This document shows, one piece after another, positions 1 through 5,415 of a stretch of DNA of 5,415 nucleotides. How positions within the stretch are numbered: the first letter of the stretch is position 1; each line of letters starts with the position of its first letter. The notes below the pieces were generated by a model. That model did no database searches. It was not told the origin of the DNA and saw only the letters and a list, made by a program, of their open reading frames with translations. Origin of the DNA: Actinomycetes bacterium (GTDB lineage: Bacteria; Actinomycetota; Acidimicrobiia; Acidimicrobiales; Palsa-688); NCBI GenBank assembly GCA_021819345.1, contig JAKARG010000236.1:1-5415 (forward strand), given 5' to 3'. The translations under genes were made by a program, and so were the position numbers.

Positions 1-227
1 GATCTGACGTCTGGAGGGAGGGCGACGGCAACCGCGTCCACCTCGCCGATCATCGCGTCGAGGTCGGTGGTGCTGGCGCAGCCCAGGTCCCCGGCCAGCT
101 CAGCGGCCTTGGAGCGGTCCCGACCCCAGACTGCCACCAGGTCCACGCCGGGGTGGGAGGCGAGACCAGGGCCGTGGACGCTGCTCGCCCGGTAGCCGGT
201 CCCGAGAAGCCCGAAGCGGACCCCCAT
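1..227 (-). CDS. Gfo/Idh/MocA-family NAD(P)-dependent oxidoreductase, N-terminal part
   Basis: Partial gene: only the first 75 codons lie in the window and the rest runs off the left edge. The visible part is the start of an NAD(P)-binding Rossmann fold: a first beta strand (residues 3-8), the glycine motif GLLGTG at 6-11, a helix, then a second strand ending in VAVWGRD (31-37). The Arg36 after this strand could favour NADP, which is an inference. The segment DAVAVALPP (64-72) is the strand before the loop where this family usually carries a TP or PP motif. Family members oxidise or reduce sugars, inositols, biliverdin or dihydrodiols, among other substrates. The substrate-binding C-terminal domain is missing, so no substrate can be given. 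The ATG lies 6 bases after the stop of the membrane-protein gene, with no clear Shine-Dalgarno, so translational coupling in an operon is likely. A dipicolinate-reductase-like or other Rossmann dehydrogenase is less likely. Confidence 0.85.
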   Translation of the reverse strand, partial: MGVRFGLLGTGYRASSVHGPGLASHPGVDLVAVWGRDRSKAAELAGDLGCASTTDLDAMIGEVDAVAVALPPDVR

Positions 228-233
228 CGCCGG

Positions 234-1640
234 CTAGGCGCCGTCTGTAGGGGGGGCCCAGCCCGACCGGTCGGCGTCCTGCTGGTCCGGTCCCCCCGGG
301 CGCGGCGCCGGCGCAGGAGCCGGCGGGTCGGGGAAGCCGACCGCCGAAGCTTGCTCCCCCTGCGGGCGGGACCATTCCCCCCGGTAGGAGCCATCCCCGC
401 CACCCCAGCCACCCGTTGGGCCCGAGGGTGCTCCCGGAGAGCCGGGCCAACCGTCTGGTGCCCGGTCCCGTCCACCCCAGGTCCACCCCGGGGGCGGGAC
501 CGCAGCGGTGTGCGGCCAGGCGGCACCTGGCGGGCCCACCGGCCATGGCGGGACCCCCGGCGCCCATGGCGCGTGCTCGATCGGAGCACCGTCGGCGGGG
601 TCCGGGGTCCACCAGCGAGCGACGAGCAGGACCGCCAGGACGAGCCCGGCGATGGTCTCCACGTCGAACCAGGGTCGCAGCGATGCCCCGAGCAGCTCGA
701 GGCCGAGGTCGCGCACCCTGGCGGTCCCGAACAAGCCGTCGAGCACTCCGGAGGGGTCGAGACCGACGACCGCCGAGGCCACCTGGCTCGCGACCGCCAC
801 GAGCACGCCTGCTCCGGCGACGGCTCCGAGGCGCGCCGGGCGCCAGAGTGCCGCCACGATCGGCACGGCCGCCCACGCCACCGCGGCAGCCACGGTGCCG
901 CCGAGGACCACGGCCGGCAGGCTGAAGGTGTCGGACTCGTTCACCACCACGACCCGACCGAGGGCCCGGGCGAGGACGCGGTAGTGGTCCCAGGCGGGCA
1001 GGAGGGCGATGCCGACGACGACTGCTGCTGCCCCGACGGCGAAGGTGAGCCACCTCGGACCTGCCCCCCAGTTGGGGCGCCCGAGGCGCACAGGCGACCC
1101 GAGGCAGGCGACCACTGCTCCGGCCGCGCCGAGCACCCATCCCGAGGCTAGGAGCAGGAGCCCCGGCCCGGGGGTCTCACCGACCGACCCGACGGTCGCG
1201 ACCACGAGGCCGAGCTCGGCGAGGGCCAGGCCGACGGCCAGGGCCCCAGCGGCCGGTCGGCTCGACGCCGGCAGGGCGAGACCTGCGGCGACCAGCCAGC
1301 CGCCGGCGAGCACCGCCTCGGTGACCACCGTGGCGGCCGAGGCATCCATCGGCCCGACCCCCGCGGCCTGCGAGAAGAACATGCACACGATGTGGAGCGC
1401 GCCGGCGAGCAGGAGCGGCACGCCGGCAGCTACCGCCCACCCGTCCACGCCGGAGGACCATCCGCCCGCGACCGGCCCCGCTCCGTCGGGGCTGGCCCCG
1501 CGCTCTGCGGAGACGGCGACCTGCTCGGCGCCGGGGATCCTCTCGCGGTCGTGGTCAGGGCTCGCCCCGGCACCCGGTGACGGGTCGGGGACGGCGGAGT
1601 GCTCGTGGGTTCCAACGGTCACGATGTTCGATCCTCGCAT
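234..1640 (-). CDS. polytopic membrane protein of unknown function with disordered Pro/Gly/Trp-rich tail
   Basis: A 468-residue protein of no family I recognise. Residues 1-66 are polar, Gly/Ala/Pro/Asp/Glu-rich and probably disordered; no signal peptide is evident. About eight hydrophobic segments follow, near 68-90, 101-122, 130-150, 158-180, 197-215, 241-265, 270-293 and 326-343. Few charged residues lie inside them; the loop at 218-239 (DHYRVLARALGR...NESD) is the most polar part of the core. Residues 345-468 form a long tail rich in Pro, Gly and Trp, ending in acidic and Gln-containing sequence. The ATG used here has no good Shine-Dalgarno. A GTG at codon 7 (1622-1620) is preceded by GAGGA with a 9-base spacer and is a credible alternative start. 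The gene lies 24 bases after the acyl-CoA dehydrogenase stop and 6 bases before the oxidoreductase start, so it is probably co-transcribed with both. A transporter, a membrane anchor or a structural role are all possible; nothing in the sequence decides between them. Confidence 0.78.
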   Translation of the reverse strand: MRGSNIVTVGTHEHSAVPDPSPGAGASPDHDRERIPGAEQVAVSAERGASPDGAGPVAGGWSSGVDGWAVAAGVPLLLAGALHIVCMFFSQAAGVGPMDASAATVVTEAVLAGGWLVAAGLALPASSRPAAGALAVGLALAELGLVVATVGSVGETPGPGLLLLASGWVLGAAGAVVACLGSPVRLGRPNWGAGPRWLTFAVGAAAVVVGIALLPAWDHYRVLARALGRVVVVNESDTFSLPAVVLGGTVAAAVAWAAVPIVAALWRPARLGAVAGAGVLVAVASQVASAVVGLDPSGVLDGLFGTARVRDLGLELLGASLRPWFDVETIAGLVLAVLLVARWWTPDPADGAPIEHAPWAPGVPPWPVGPPGAAWPHTAAVPPPGWTWGGRDRAPDGWPGSPGAPSGPTGGWGGGDGSYRGEWSRPQGEQASAVGFPDPPAPAPAPRPGGPDQQDADRSGWAPPTDGA

Positions 1641-1664
1641 CAGATCGGGTCCACCGGGGAGCGG

Positions 1665-2918
1665 TCAGCTCTGCCGCTCCAGCGCCCGCTCGCCGGCAGA
1701 GCGCGGGGCGGGCTCCTTCGGCAGGCCGAGGACCATCTCCCCGAGGATGTTGCGCTGGACCTGGGAGGTGCCGGCGTAGATCGTGCCCGCTCGGGCATTG
1801 AGGAAGGTGCCGACCCATGAAGCCGACTCGCCCGGCGTACCGAGGTCGTCGGTACCGAAGGAGCCTGCCGGCCACCGGCCGGAGGGCTCGGTGGCATCGG
1901 CGCCAAGGATGTCGATGGCGAGCTCGGTGACCCGCTGATGGTGCTCGCTCCAGTAGAGCTTGAACACCGACCCCTCCGGACCGGGAGCCTCCCCCGCCAC
2001 GAAGCGGGTGAGGGTTCGCAATCCGAGGTAGCGCATCACCTCCACCGCCGCATAGGCCTCGGCGAGGCGCTGGCGGATGACGGGGTCGGTGTGCCGGCCG
2101 CGGGCGCGGGCGAGCCCGAGCAAGCGGTCGAGCTCGATGCGGAACAGGATCGGGTTGGTGGCGGCCGCCTCGCCGCGCTCGTAGCCGAGGAGGGTCATCG
2201 CCACCGCCCAGCCGTTGCCCACCCCACCGACCACGTTGGAGGCGGCGGTCCGAGCGTCGTTGAAGAAGGTCTCGTTGAACTCCGAGGCGCCGGTCATCAT
2301 CCTGATCGGCCGGACCTCCACGCCCGGCTGGTCCATCGGCACCAGCAAGAAGGTGATGCCCCTGTGCCTCGGGGCGTCGGGGTCGCTCCGGGCGAGGACG
2401 AAGATCCAGTTCGCCGTCTTCGCTGCCGAGGTCCATACCTTCTGTCCGTTGAGCACCCACTCGTCGCCATCGAGGACCGCCCGGGTGGAGAGGTTGGCGA
2501 GATCGGAGCCGGCATCGGGCTCCGAGTAGCCCTGGCACCAGCGGTGCTCACCGGAGATCACCCGCGGGAGGAAGTAGGCCTTCTGGTCCTCGGTCCCCCA
2601 ACGCAGCAGTGTGTTGCCCACCATCTGGATGCCGAAGGCGTCGTTGGGGACCCCCGACGGCACGCCGGCCCGGGCCAGCTCCTCGGCGAGGACCACCTGC
2701 TCGACCGGGCTCAGCCCACCGCCCCCGTACTCGCTCGGCCAGGCCGGGGCGAGCAGACCTGCAGCGGCGAGGACCCGGCGCCACTCGACGGCCCACGCCC
2801 GAGCAGCGTCGGGCGACAGTGCTCCGATCCCCGACCACCCTGCGGGAAGCTTGTCGGCGAGGAAGGCGCGGACCTCGCCTCGGTAGCGCTCGGCGTCGGC
2901 GGAGTAACGCGGGTCCAC
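1665..2918 (-). CDS. acyl-CoA dehydrogenase (FadE type)
   Basis: A full-length FAD-dependent acyl-CoA dehydrogenase of 417 residues, close to the usual length of about 380-420. It would introduce an alpha,beta double bond into an acyl-CoA in the cytoplasm and pass electrons to an electron-transfer flavoprotein. The N-terminal helical domain spans about 1-125. The flavin motif CQGYSEPDAGSD is at 128-139, and the beta domain carries VWTSAAKTANW at 161-171. The C-terminal helical domain ends with IYAGTSQVQRNILGE at 380-394. At the position where MCAD-type enzymes carry their catalytic Glu (YEGT) this protein has Ala382. Glu247 in LLGYERGE matches the alternative base position of isovaleryl-CoA dehydrogenase and of several mycobacterial steroid-chain FadE proteins, so activity is probably retained. 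Steroid or branched substrates are only an inference. The start is GTG: an in-frame stop lies 18 codons upstream and no other NTG except CTG lies between. No clear Shine-Dalgarno is seen. It is the first gene of the leftward unit. Confidence 0.95.
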   Translation of the reverse strand: MDPRYSADAERYRGEVRAFLADKLPAGWSGIGALSPDAARAWAVEWRRVLAAAGLLAPAWPSEYGGGGLSPVEQVVLAEELARAGVPSGVPNDAFGIQMVGNTLLRWGTEDQKAYFLPRVISGEHRWCQGYSEPDAGSDLANLSTRAVLDGDEWVLNGQKVWTSAAKTANWIFVLARSDPDAPRHRGITFLLVPMDQPGVEVRPIRMMTGASEFNETFFNDARTAASNVVGGVGNGWAVAMTLLGYERGEAAATNPILFRIELDRLLGLARARGRHTDPVIRQRLAEAYAAVEVMRYLGLRTLTRFVAGEAPGPEGSVFKLYWSEHHQRVTELAIDILGADATEPSGRWPAGSFGTDDLGTPGESASWVGTFLNARAGTIYAGTSQVQRNILGEMVLGLPKEPAPRSAGERALERQS

Positions 2919-2931
2919 GGTGCGCAGGTTA

Positions 2932-2963
2932 CCGAGCGCCCGAGCGGCCCCGCCCGAGCGGGG
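2932..2963. promoter_or_regulatory. three CCGAGCG heptamers and a GC-rich inverted repeat, possible operator or leader hairpin
   Basis: CCGAGCG occurs at 2932-2938, 2940-2946 and 2954-2960. The last two copies sit within a longer match, GCCCGAGCGG at 2938-2947 and 2952-2961, 14 bases apart. Overlapping the last copy is a perfect inverted repeat, CCCCGC-CCGA-GCGGGG (2948-2963), with a 6-bp all-GC stem and a 4-base loop. It lies 30-45 bases upstream of the acyl-CoA dehydrogenase GTG, where a repressor site or a leader hairpin would make sense. In DNA this GC-rich, short repeats also arise by chance, so the regulatory role is weakly supported. Confidence 0.3.
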
Positions 2964-2969
2964 TCATGG

Positions 2970-3044
2970 GACCGGGGTCTCGAGTGGGGTCGGGGCCACC
3001 GGAGACCGGGTCTGGGGTGGGTTCGGGGCCACCGGGGACCGGGG
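2970..3044 (+). repeat. imperfect 33-34 bp G-rich tandem repeat, about 2.3 copies
   Basis: Unit 1 (2970-3003, 34 bases) and unit 2 (3004-3036, 33 bases) both begin GACCGGG, pass through GTCT and end CGGGGCCACCGG. By hand alignment they differ by four substitutions and one single-base indel. A third copy starts at 3037 with GACCGGGG and then diverges. The plus strand carries many runs of three or four G, including four closely spaced runs at 3008-3028 that fit the standard G-quadruplex pattern. The array ends about 50 bases before the ppgK start codon. It is not a CRISPR array: there are too few copies and no distinct spacers. Confidence 0.7.
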
Positions 3045-3092
3045 CGGTGGCGTCACGTCGAGCGCGAGCACCGGCCGAGCCAGAATGTCGGC

Positions 3093-3845
3093 ATGGACCG
3101 AGGACCCGGGTTCGGCGTGGACGTCGGCGGATCGGGCATCAAGGGCGCCCCGATCGACCTGGAGACAGGTGAGCTCGTCGCCGAGCGGCACAAGGTGGCC
3201 ACCCCGCAGCCCGCCACCCCCGGGGCCGTTGCCGAAGCCGTCGCCGAGGTGGTCTCCCACTTCGGGTGGGAGGGACCGGTCGGGGCGACCTTCCCCGGGG
3301 TGATCACCGGGGGCGTTGCCCGCACTGCGGCCAACTTGGACCCGAGCTGGGTGGGCACCGACGTGGCGGCCGCCTTCGCCGAGGCGACCGGGGAGCCGGT
3401 GGTGGTGGTCAACGACGCCGATGCCGCCGGCCTGGCCGAGGTGCGCTGGGGCGCCGCGCGCGACCACGGGGGCCTCGTGCTGGTCATCACCTTCGGCACC
3501 GGCATCGGCACCGCCTTGGTGCACCAGGGGCGCGTGGTGCCGAACATCGAGCTCGGCCACATCGAGCTCGACGGGGTCGATGCGGAGACCCGGGCGTCGG
3601 CTGCCGCCCGGGAGCGGGAGGACCTCGGGTGGGCCGAGTGGGCCGAGCGGGTGCAGCGCTACCTGCGTGCCGTCGAGTCCTACCTGTGGCCCGACCTGAT
3701 CGTCGTCGGTGGCGGGGTCAGCCGCCGGGCGAAGAGGTGGTTGCCACTGATCGAGATCCGCACCCCGCTCGTCGCCGCCGCCCTGCAGAACCAGGCGGGG
3801 ATCGCCGGTGCGGCCCTGACCGCCGGCGCCGGGACGAGCGGCTGA
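3093..3845 (+). CDS. ppgK: polyphosphate glucokinase (ROK family)
   Basis: Strictly polyphosphate-dependent or polyphosphate/ATP glucokinase, which phosphorylates glucose to glucose 6-phosphate in the cytoplasm. The 250-residue protein is slightly shorter than the mycobacterial enzyme (about 265). The first phosphate motif is GVDVGGSGIKGAPID at 8-22. The segments TPQPATP (37-43), ARTAANLDPSWVGTD (76-90) and NDADAAGLAE (107-116) are typical of PpgK; Asp108 is the expected catalytic base. The second phosphate motif TFGTGIGTALVHQG lies at 133-146, the ROK signature region ELGHIELDG at 153-161, and VVGGGVSRRA at 204-213. The zinc-binding cysteine cluster of many ROK kinases is absent, as expected for PpgK. 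Conserved RTPLVAAALQNQAGI-like sequence closes the protein. The reading frame stays open far upstream, but that part is antisense to the dehydrogenase gene. The ATG at 3093 gives the family N-terminus. No obvious Shine-Dalgarno precedes it. A cystathionine beta-synthase gene follows on the same strand. Confidence 0.95.
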   Translation: MDRGPGFGVDVGGSGIKGAPIDLETGELVAERHKVATPQPATPGAVAEAVAEVVSHFGWEGPVGATFPGVITGGVARTAANLDPSWVGTDVAAAFAEATGEPVVVVNDADAAGLAEVRWGAARDHGGLVLVITFGTGIGTALVHQGRVVPNIELGHIELDGVDAETRASAAAREREDLGWAEWAERVQRYLRAVESYLWPDLIVVGGGVSRRAKRWLPLIEIRTPLVAAALQNQAGIAGAALTAGAGTSG

Positions 3846-3874
3846 CGACGCTGCCCCGCCACGACGAGCCGGCA

Positions 3875-3920
3875 GGTCGCCATGCGACCGAGAGCCCGGC
3901 CGCAGGGCGCCGGCTGCGGC
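3875..3920 (+). terminator. two small stem-loops between ppgK and the cystathionine beta-synthase gene
   Basis: Thirty bases after the ppgK stop is a perfect 6-bp hairpin, GGTCGC-CAT-GCGACC (3875-3889). A second inverted repeat follows, GCCGCA (3899-3904) and TGCGGC (3915-3920), with a 10-base loop. Neither is followed by a T-run. Many actinobacterial terminators lack T-runs, so this could be a weak terminator or an mRNA processing or attenuation site. The stems are short, and chance is a real alternative in such GC-rich DNA. Confidence 0.28.
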
Positions 3921-3933
3921 TACGGTCGGAGCG

Positions 3934-4218
3934 ATGGATGTCCTAGTAGCCGTCGGCGACGTCGCGGTACCGCCCCGTCTGGCCGCCCGGGCCCGGCGCT
4001 CGATCGTCGTGCCGGCCGGACCGCTCCGCGGGACCGAGGTAGCCGACATAAGGGCGCATTTCCCGAGGTCCGTAGGCGTGATCGGGGAGCCCGAGGACCT
4101 GGTCGAGGTGGCTGACCAGCTCCACCGGGCCGGGTTCCCGGTCACCGTCTACAGCGACGAGCCCCTGCCCCTCGACGACGGGATAGCCATCGAGCCACTC
4201 TCCGGCCCAGGCGCCGCA
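3934..4218 (+). other. N-terminal extension region of the cystathionine beta-synthase, unrecognised
   Basis: These 95 in-frame codons precede the normal start of the catalytic domain. Hand counting gives about 84% G/C at third and 49% at second codon positions, a coding-like pattern, though first positions are also about 82%. The peptide reads like a small alpha/beta unit: a hydrophobic strand at 2-7, a strand at 23-28 (SIVVPA), a strand at 46-51 (SVGVIG), an amphipathic helix at 53-66 (PEDLVEVADQLHRA) and a strand at 68-74 (FPVTVYS), then a Pro/Gly-rich linker. It has no cysteine, so it is not the haem-binding N-terminus of animal CBS. I recognise no family. If translation really begins at 4219, the 373 bases after ppgK would be mostly untranslated. 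Confidence 0.55.
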
Positions 4219-5415
4219 GTGCGGGCGGCCGACTCGCTGCTCGACCTGATCGGAGGCACCCCGCTCGTGCGGCTCGACCGGACCGCCCGGGACCTGTCCT
4301 GCACCCTCGTGGCCAAGCTCGAGTACCTGAACCCGGGTGGGAGCGTCAAGGACCGCCCGGCCCTCAGGATGGTCGAGGCCGCAGAGAGGGACGGGCTGCT
4401 CGGCCCCGGCGGCACGATCGTCGAGCCGACCTCGGGGAACACCGGAGTGGGCCTCGCCATCGTCGCCGCCCGACGCGGGTACCGATGCGTGTTCACGATG
4501 CCCGACAAGATCGCCGAGGAGAAGCGTGCGCTGCTGCGGGCCTACGGAGCCGAGGTCGTGGTCTGCCCCACGTCGGTGCCCCCCGAGCACCCCGACAGCT
4601 ACTACTCCGTCGCGGAGCGGTTGGCGGCGACCACGCCGGGGGCGTTCCGGCCCAACCAGTACGCCAACCCGAGCAACGCGGACGCCCACGTCCACTCCAC
4701 CGGACCCGAGATCTGGGAGCAGACCGGGGGGCGGATCACCCACTTCGTGTGCTCCATCGGCACCGGCGGGACGATCTCGGGCACCGGGCGCTACTTGAAG
4801 TCGCGCAACCCGGCGGTGCAGGTGATCGGTGCCGACCCCGAGGGCTCGGTGTACTCCGGGGGGGCCGGACGACCGTACCTCGTGGAGGGGATCGGCGAGG
4901 ACTTCTGGCCCGAGGCCTACGACCGCAGCATCGCCGACCGGGTGGTCATGGTCTCGGACCGGGACAGCTTCCTCACTGCCCGGAGGGTCACCCGGGAGGA
5001 GGGGATCCTCGTCGGCGGGTCCTGCGGCACCGCCATCTGGGCCGCCCTCGAGGTCGGTCGGGAGCTGGGCCCCGACGACGTGGTCGTGGTCCTGCTCCCC
5101 GACTCGGGTCGGGGCTACCTCTCGAAGGTCTACGACGACGGCTGGATGTCCGACCACGGCTTCCTCCGCTCGGGCGGCGACACCCTCGCCGTGGTCCTCC
5201 AGCACAAGACGCCGGGCATCCCACCGCTCGTCCACGTCCACCCCGACGAGACGGTGCGCTCGGCGATCGCCATCCTGAAGGAGTTCGGCGTCTCGCAGAT
5301 GCCCGTCGTGCAGGCCGAGCCGCCCCTCGCCCTGGCCGAGGTGGTCGGCACGGTGACCGATCGACTGTTGCTCGAAGCCGCCCTGGACGAGCCCGAGGCG
5401 ATCGACGGACCGGTC
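3934..5415 (+). CDS. cbs: cystathionine beta-synthase with C-terminal CBS domain and N-terminal extension; C-terminus cut by window edge
   Basis: PLP enzyme that condenses homocysteine with serine to cystathionine (transsulfuration, cytoplasm). 494 codons are visible. Counting from the GTG at 4219, the fold-type II core starts SLLDLIGGTPLVRL. Lys44 in NPGGSVKDR is the PLP Schiff-base lysine, TSGNTG is at 71-76, the phosphate loop GTGGT at 181-185, EGIGEDFWP at 223-231, GGSCG at 266-270, and Ser296 in LLPDSGRGY is the expected pyridine-nitrogen contact. EGSVYSGGAGRPYLVEG and PTSVPPEHPDSYYSV-like segments favour CBS over cysteine synthase. From about residue 325 a regulatory CBS domain begins (HPDETVRSAIAILKEFGVSQMPVV); the second half lies outside the window. 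The ATG at 3934 adds 95 residues. It is the first NTG after an in-frame stop at 3817-3819, but GGAG lies only 2 bases before it. The GTG at 4219 gives the usual mycobacterial-length N-terminus, without a clear ribosome site. Enzyme identity is firm; the start is not. Confidence 0.94.
   Translation, partial: MDVLVAVGDVAVPPRLAARARRSIVVPAGPLRGTEVADIRAHFPRSVGVIGEPEDLVEVADQLHRAGFPVTVYSDEPLPLDDGIAIEPLSGPGAAVRAADSLLDLIGGTPLVRLDRTARDLSCTLVAKLEYLNPGGSVKDRPALRMVEAAERDGLLGPGGTIVEPTSGNTGVGLAIVAARRGYRCVFTMPDKIAEEKRALLRAYGAEVVVCPTSVPPEHPDSYYSVAERLAATTPGAFRPNQYANPSNADAHVHSTGPEIWEQTGGRITHFVCSIGTGGTISGTGRYLKSRNPAVQVIGADPEGSVYSGGAGRPYLVEGIGEDFWPEAYDRSIADRVVMVSDRDSFLTARRVTREEGILVGGSCGTAIWAALEVGRELGPDDVVVVLLPDSGRGYLSKVYDDGWMSDHGFLRSGGDTLAVVLQHKTPGIPPLVHVHPDETVRSAIAILKEFGVSQMPVVQAEPPLALAEVVGTVTDRLLLEAALDEPEAIDGPV

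Larger units (their letters stand above)
2919..3092. promoter_or_regulatory. divergent intergenic region between acyl-CoA dehydrogenase and ppgK
   Basis: This 174-base region separates two genes transcribed away from each other, so it should hold promoters for both directions. I see no confident -35/-10 pair on either strand. It contains three CCGAGCG heptamers and a GC hairpin next to the acyl-CoA dehydrogenase start, then a G-rich tandem repeat nearer ppgK. Neither flanking gene has a clear Shine-Dalgarno, so leaderless transcription, common in actinobacteria, is possible. The promoter role is inferred from gene orientation only. Confidence 0.6.

Noticed and set aside
100..1140. 346-codon minus-strand frame within the membrane-protein gene
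   Set aside because: The Arg/Gly/Pro-rich product has no hydrophobic pattern or family motif. The overlapping 468-residue frame has clear membrane segments.
153..1779. Plus-strand open frames 153-1151 and 1009-1779
   Set aside because: Both are antisense to the hydrophobic membrane-protein frame and give Arg/Pro/Ala-rich sequences typical of shadow frames in high-GC DNA.
1555..2538. 327-codon minus-strand frame overlapping the acyl-CoA dehydrogenase
   Set aside because: It is out of frame with a strongly recognised enzyme and is Arg-rich without motifs.
2970..3044. CRISPR array
   Set aside because: Only two adjacent G-rich copies and a fragment occur, with no unrelated spacers between them and no cas genes.
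1938..3092. Long upstream extension of the ppgK reading frame
   Set aside because: It is antisense to the acyl-CoA dehydrogenase and gives a His/Pro/Arg-rich sequence. The kinase homology begins at the ATG at 3093.
2920..3303. 127-codon plus-strand frame translating the G-rich repeat
   Set aside because: It overlaps the start of ppgK in another frame, and its repetitive Gly/Thr/Arg sequence simply follows from the DNA repeat.
2964..4145. 393-codon open frame on the minus strand
   Set aside because: It is a shadow of ppgK in GC-rich DNA; the product is Pro/Arg/Gly-rich and resembles no family.
3934..4218. Haem-binding N-terminal domain as in animal CBS
   Set aside because: The extension contains no cysteine and no Cys-Pro-based haem motif.
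3943..5241. 432-codon open frame on the minus strand
   Set aside because: It is antisense to the clearly recognised cystathionine beta-synthase and shares its codon boundaries. Its product is low-complexity Gly/Arg/Asp/Pro/Val with no family features.

Overview
The window is very GC-rich and reads like a chromosomal segment of a high-GC actinobacterium. The polyphosphate glucokinase and the cystathionine beta-synthase closely resemble, as I remember them, the mycobacterial enzymes. The acyl-CoA dehydrogenase is of the type abundant in Mycobacterium-like and Acidimicrobiia-like genomes. I cannot fix the genus from sequence alone. No rRNA, tRNA, insertion sequence, phage gene or CRISPR array is visible.

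Layout: two divergent transcription units leave a shared intergenic region (2919-3092). Leftward (minus strand), in transcription order, are an acyl-CoA dehydrogenase (2918-1665), an unrecognised polytopic membrane protein with disordered ends (1640-234), and the N-terminal 75 residues of a Gfo/Idh/MocA-type oxidoreductase (227 to the window edge). Gaps of 24 and 6 bases suggest one operon. Rightward (plus strand) are a polyphosphate glucokinase (ppgK, 3093-3845) and, 88 bases later, a PLP-dependent cystathionine beta-synthase with a regulatory CBS domain (3934 to the right edge, C-terminus cut off).

Function: the leftward unit looks like oxidation of acyl-CoA thioesters plus an NAD(P)-linked oxidoreductase and a membrane protein of unknown role. 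The rightward unit holds two housekeeping enzymes: glucose phosphorylation from polyphosphate, and condensation of homocysteine with serine. They share a strand but no obvious pathway.

The most interesting points are an in-frame, coding-looking N-terminal extension of about 95 residues on the cystathionine beta-synthase, with no cysteine and so no haem-binding motif of the animal type, and a G-rich tandem repeat with a G-quadruplex-compatible run in the divergent promoter region. I see no convincing evidence of a wholly new multi-gene system here.
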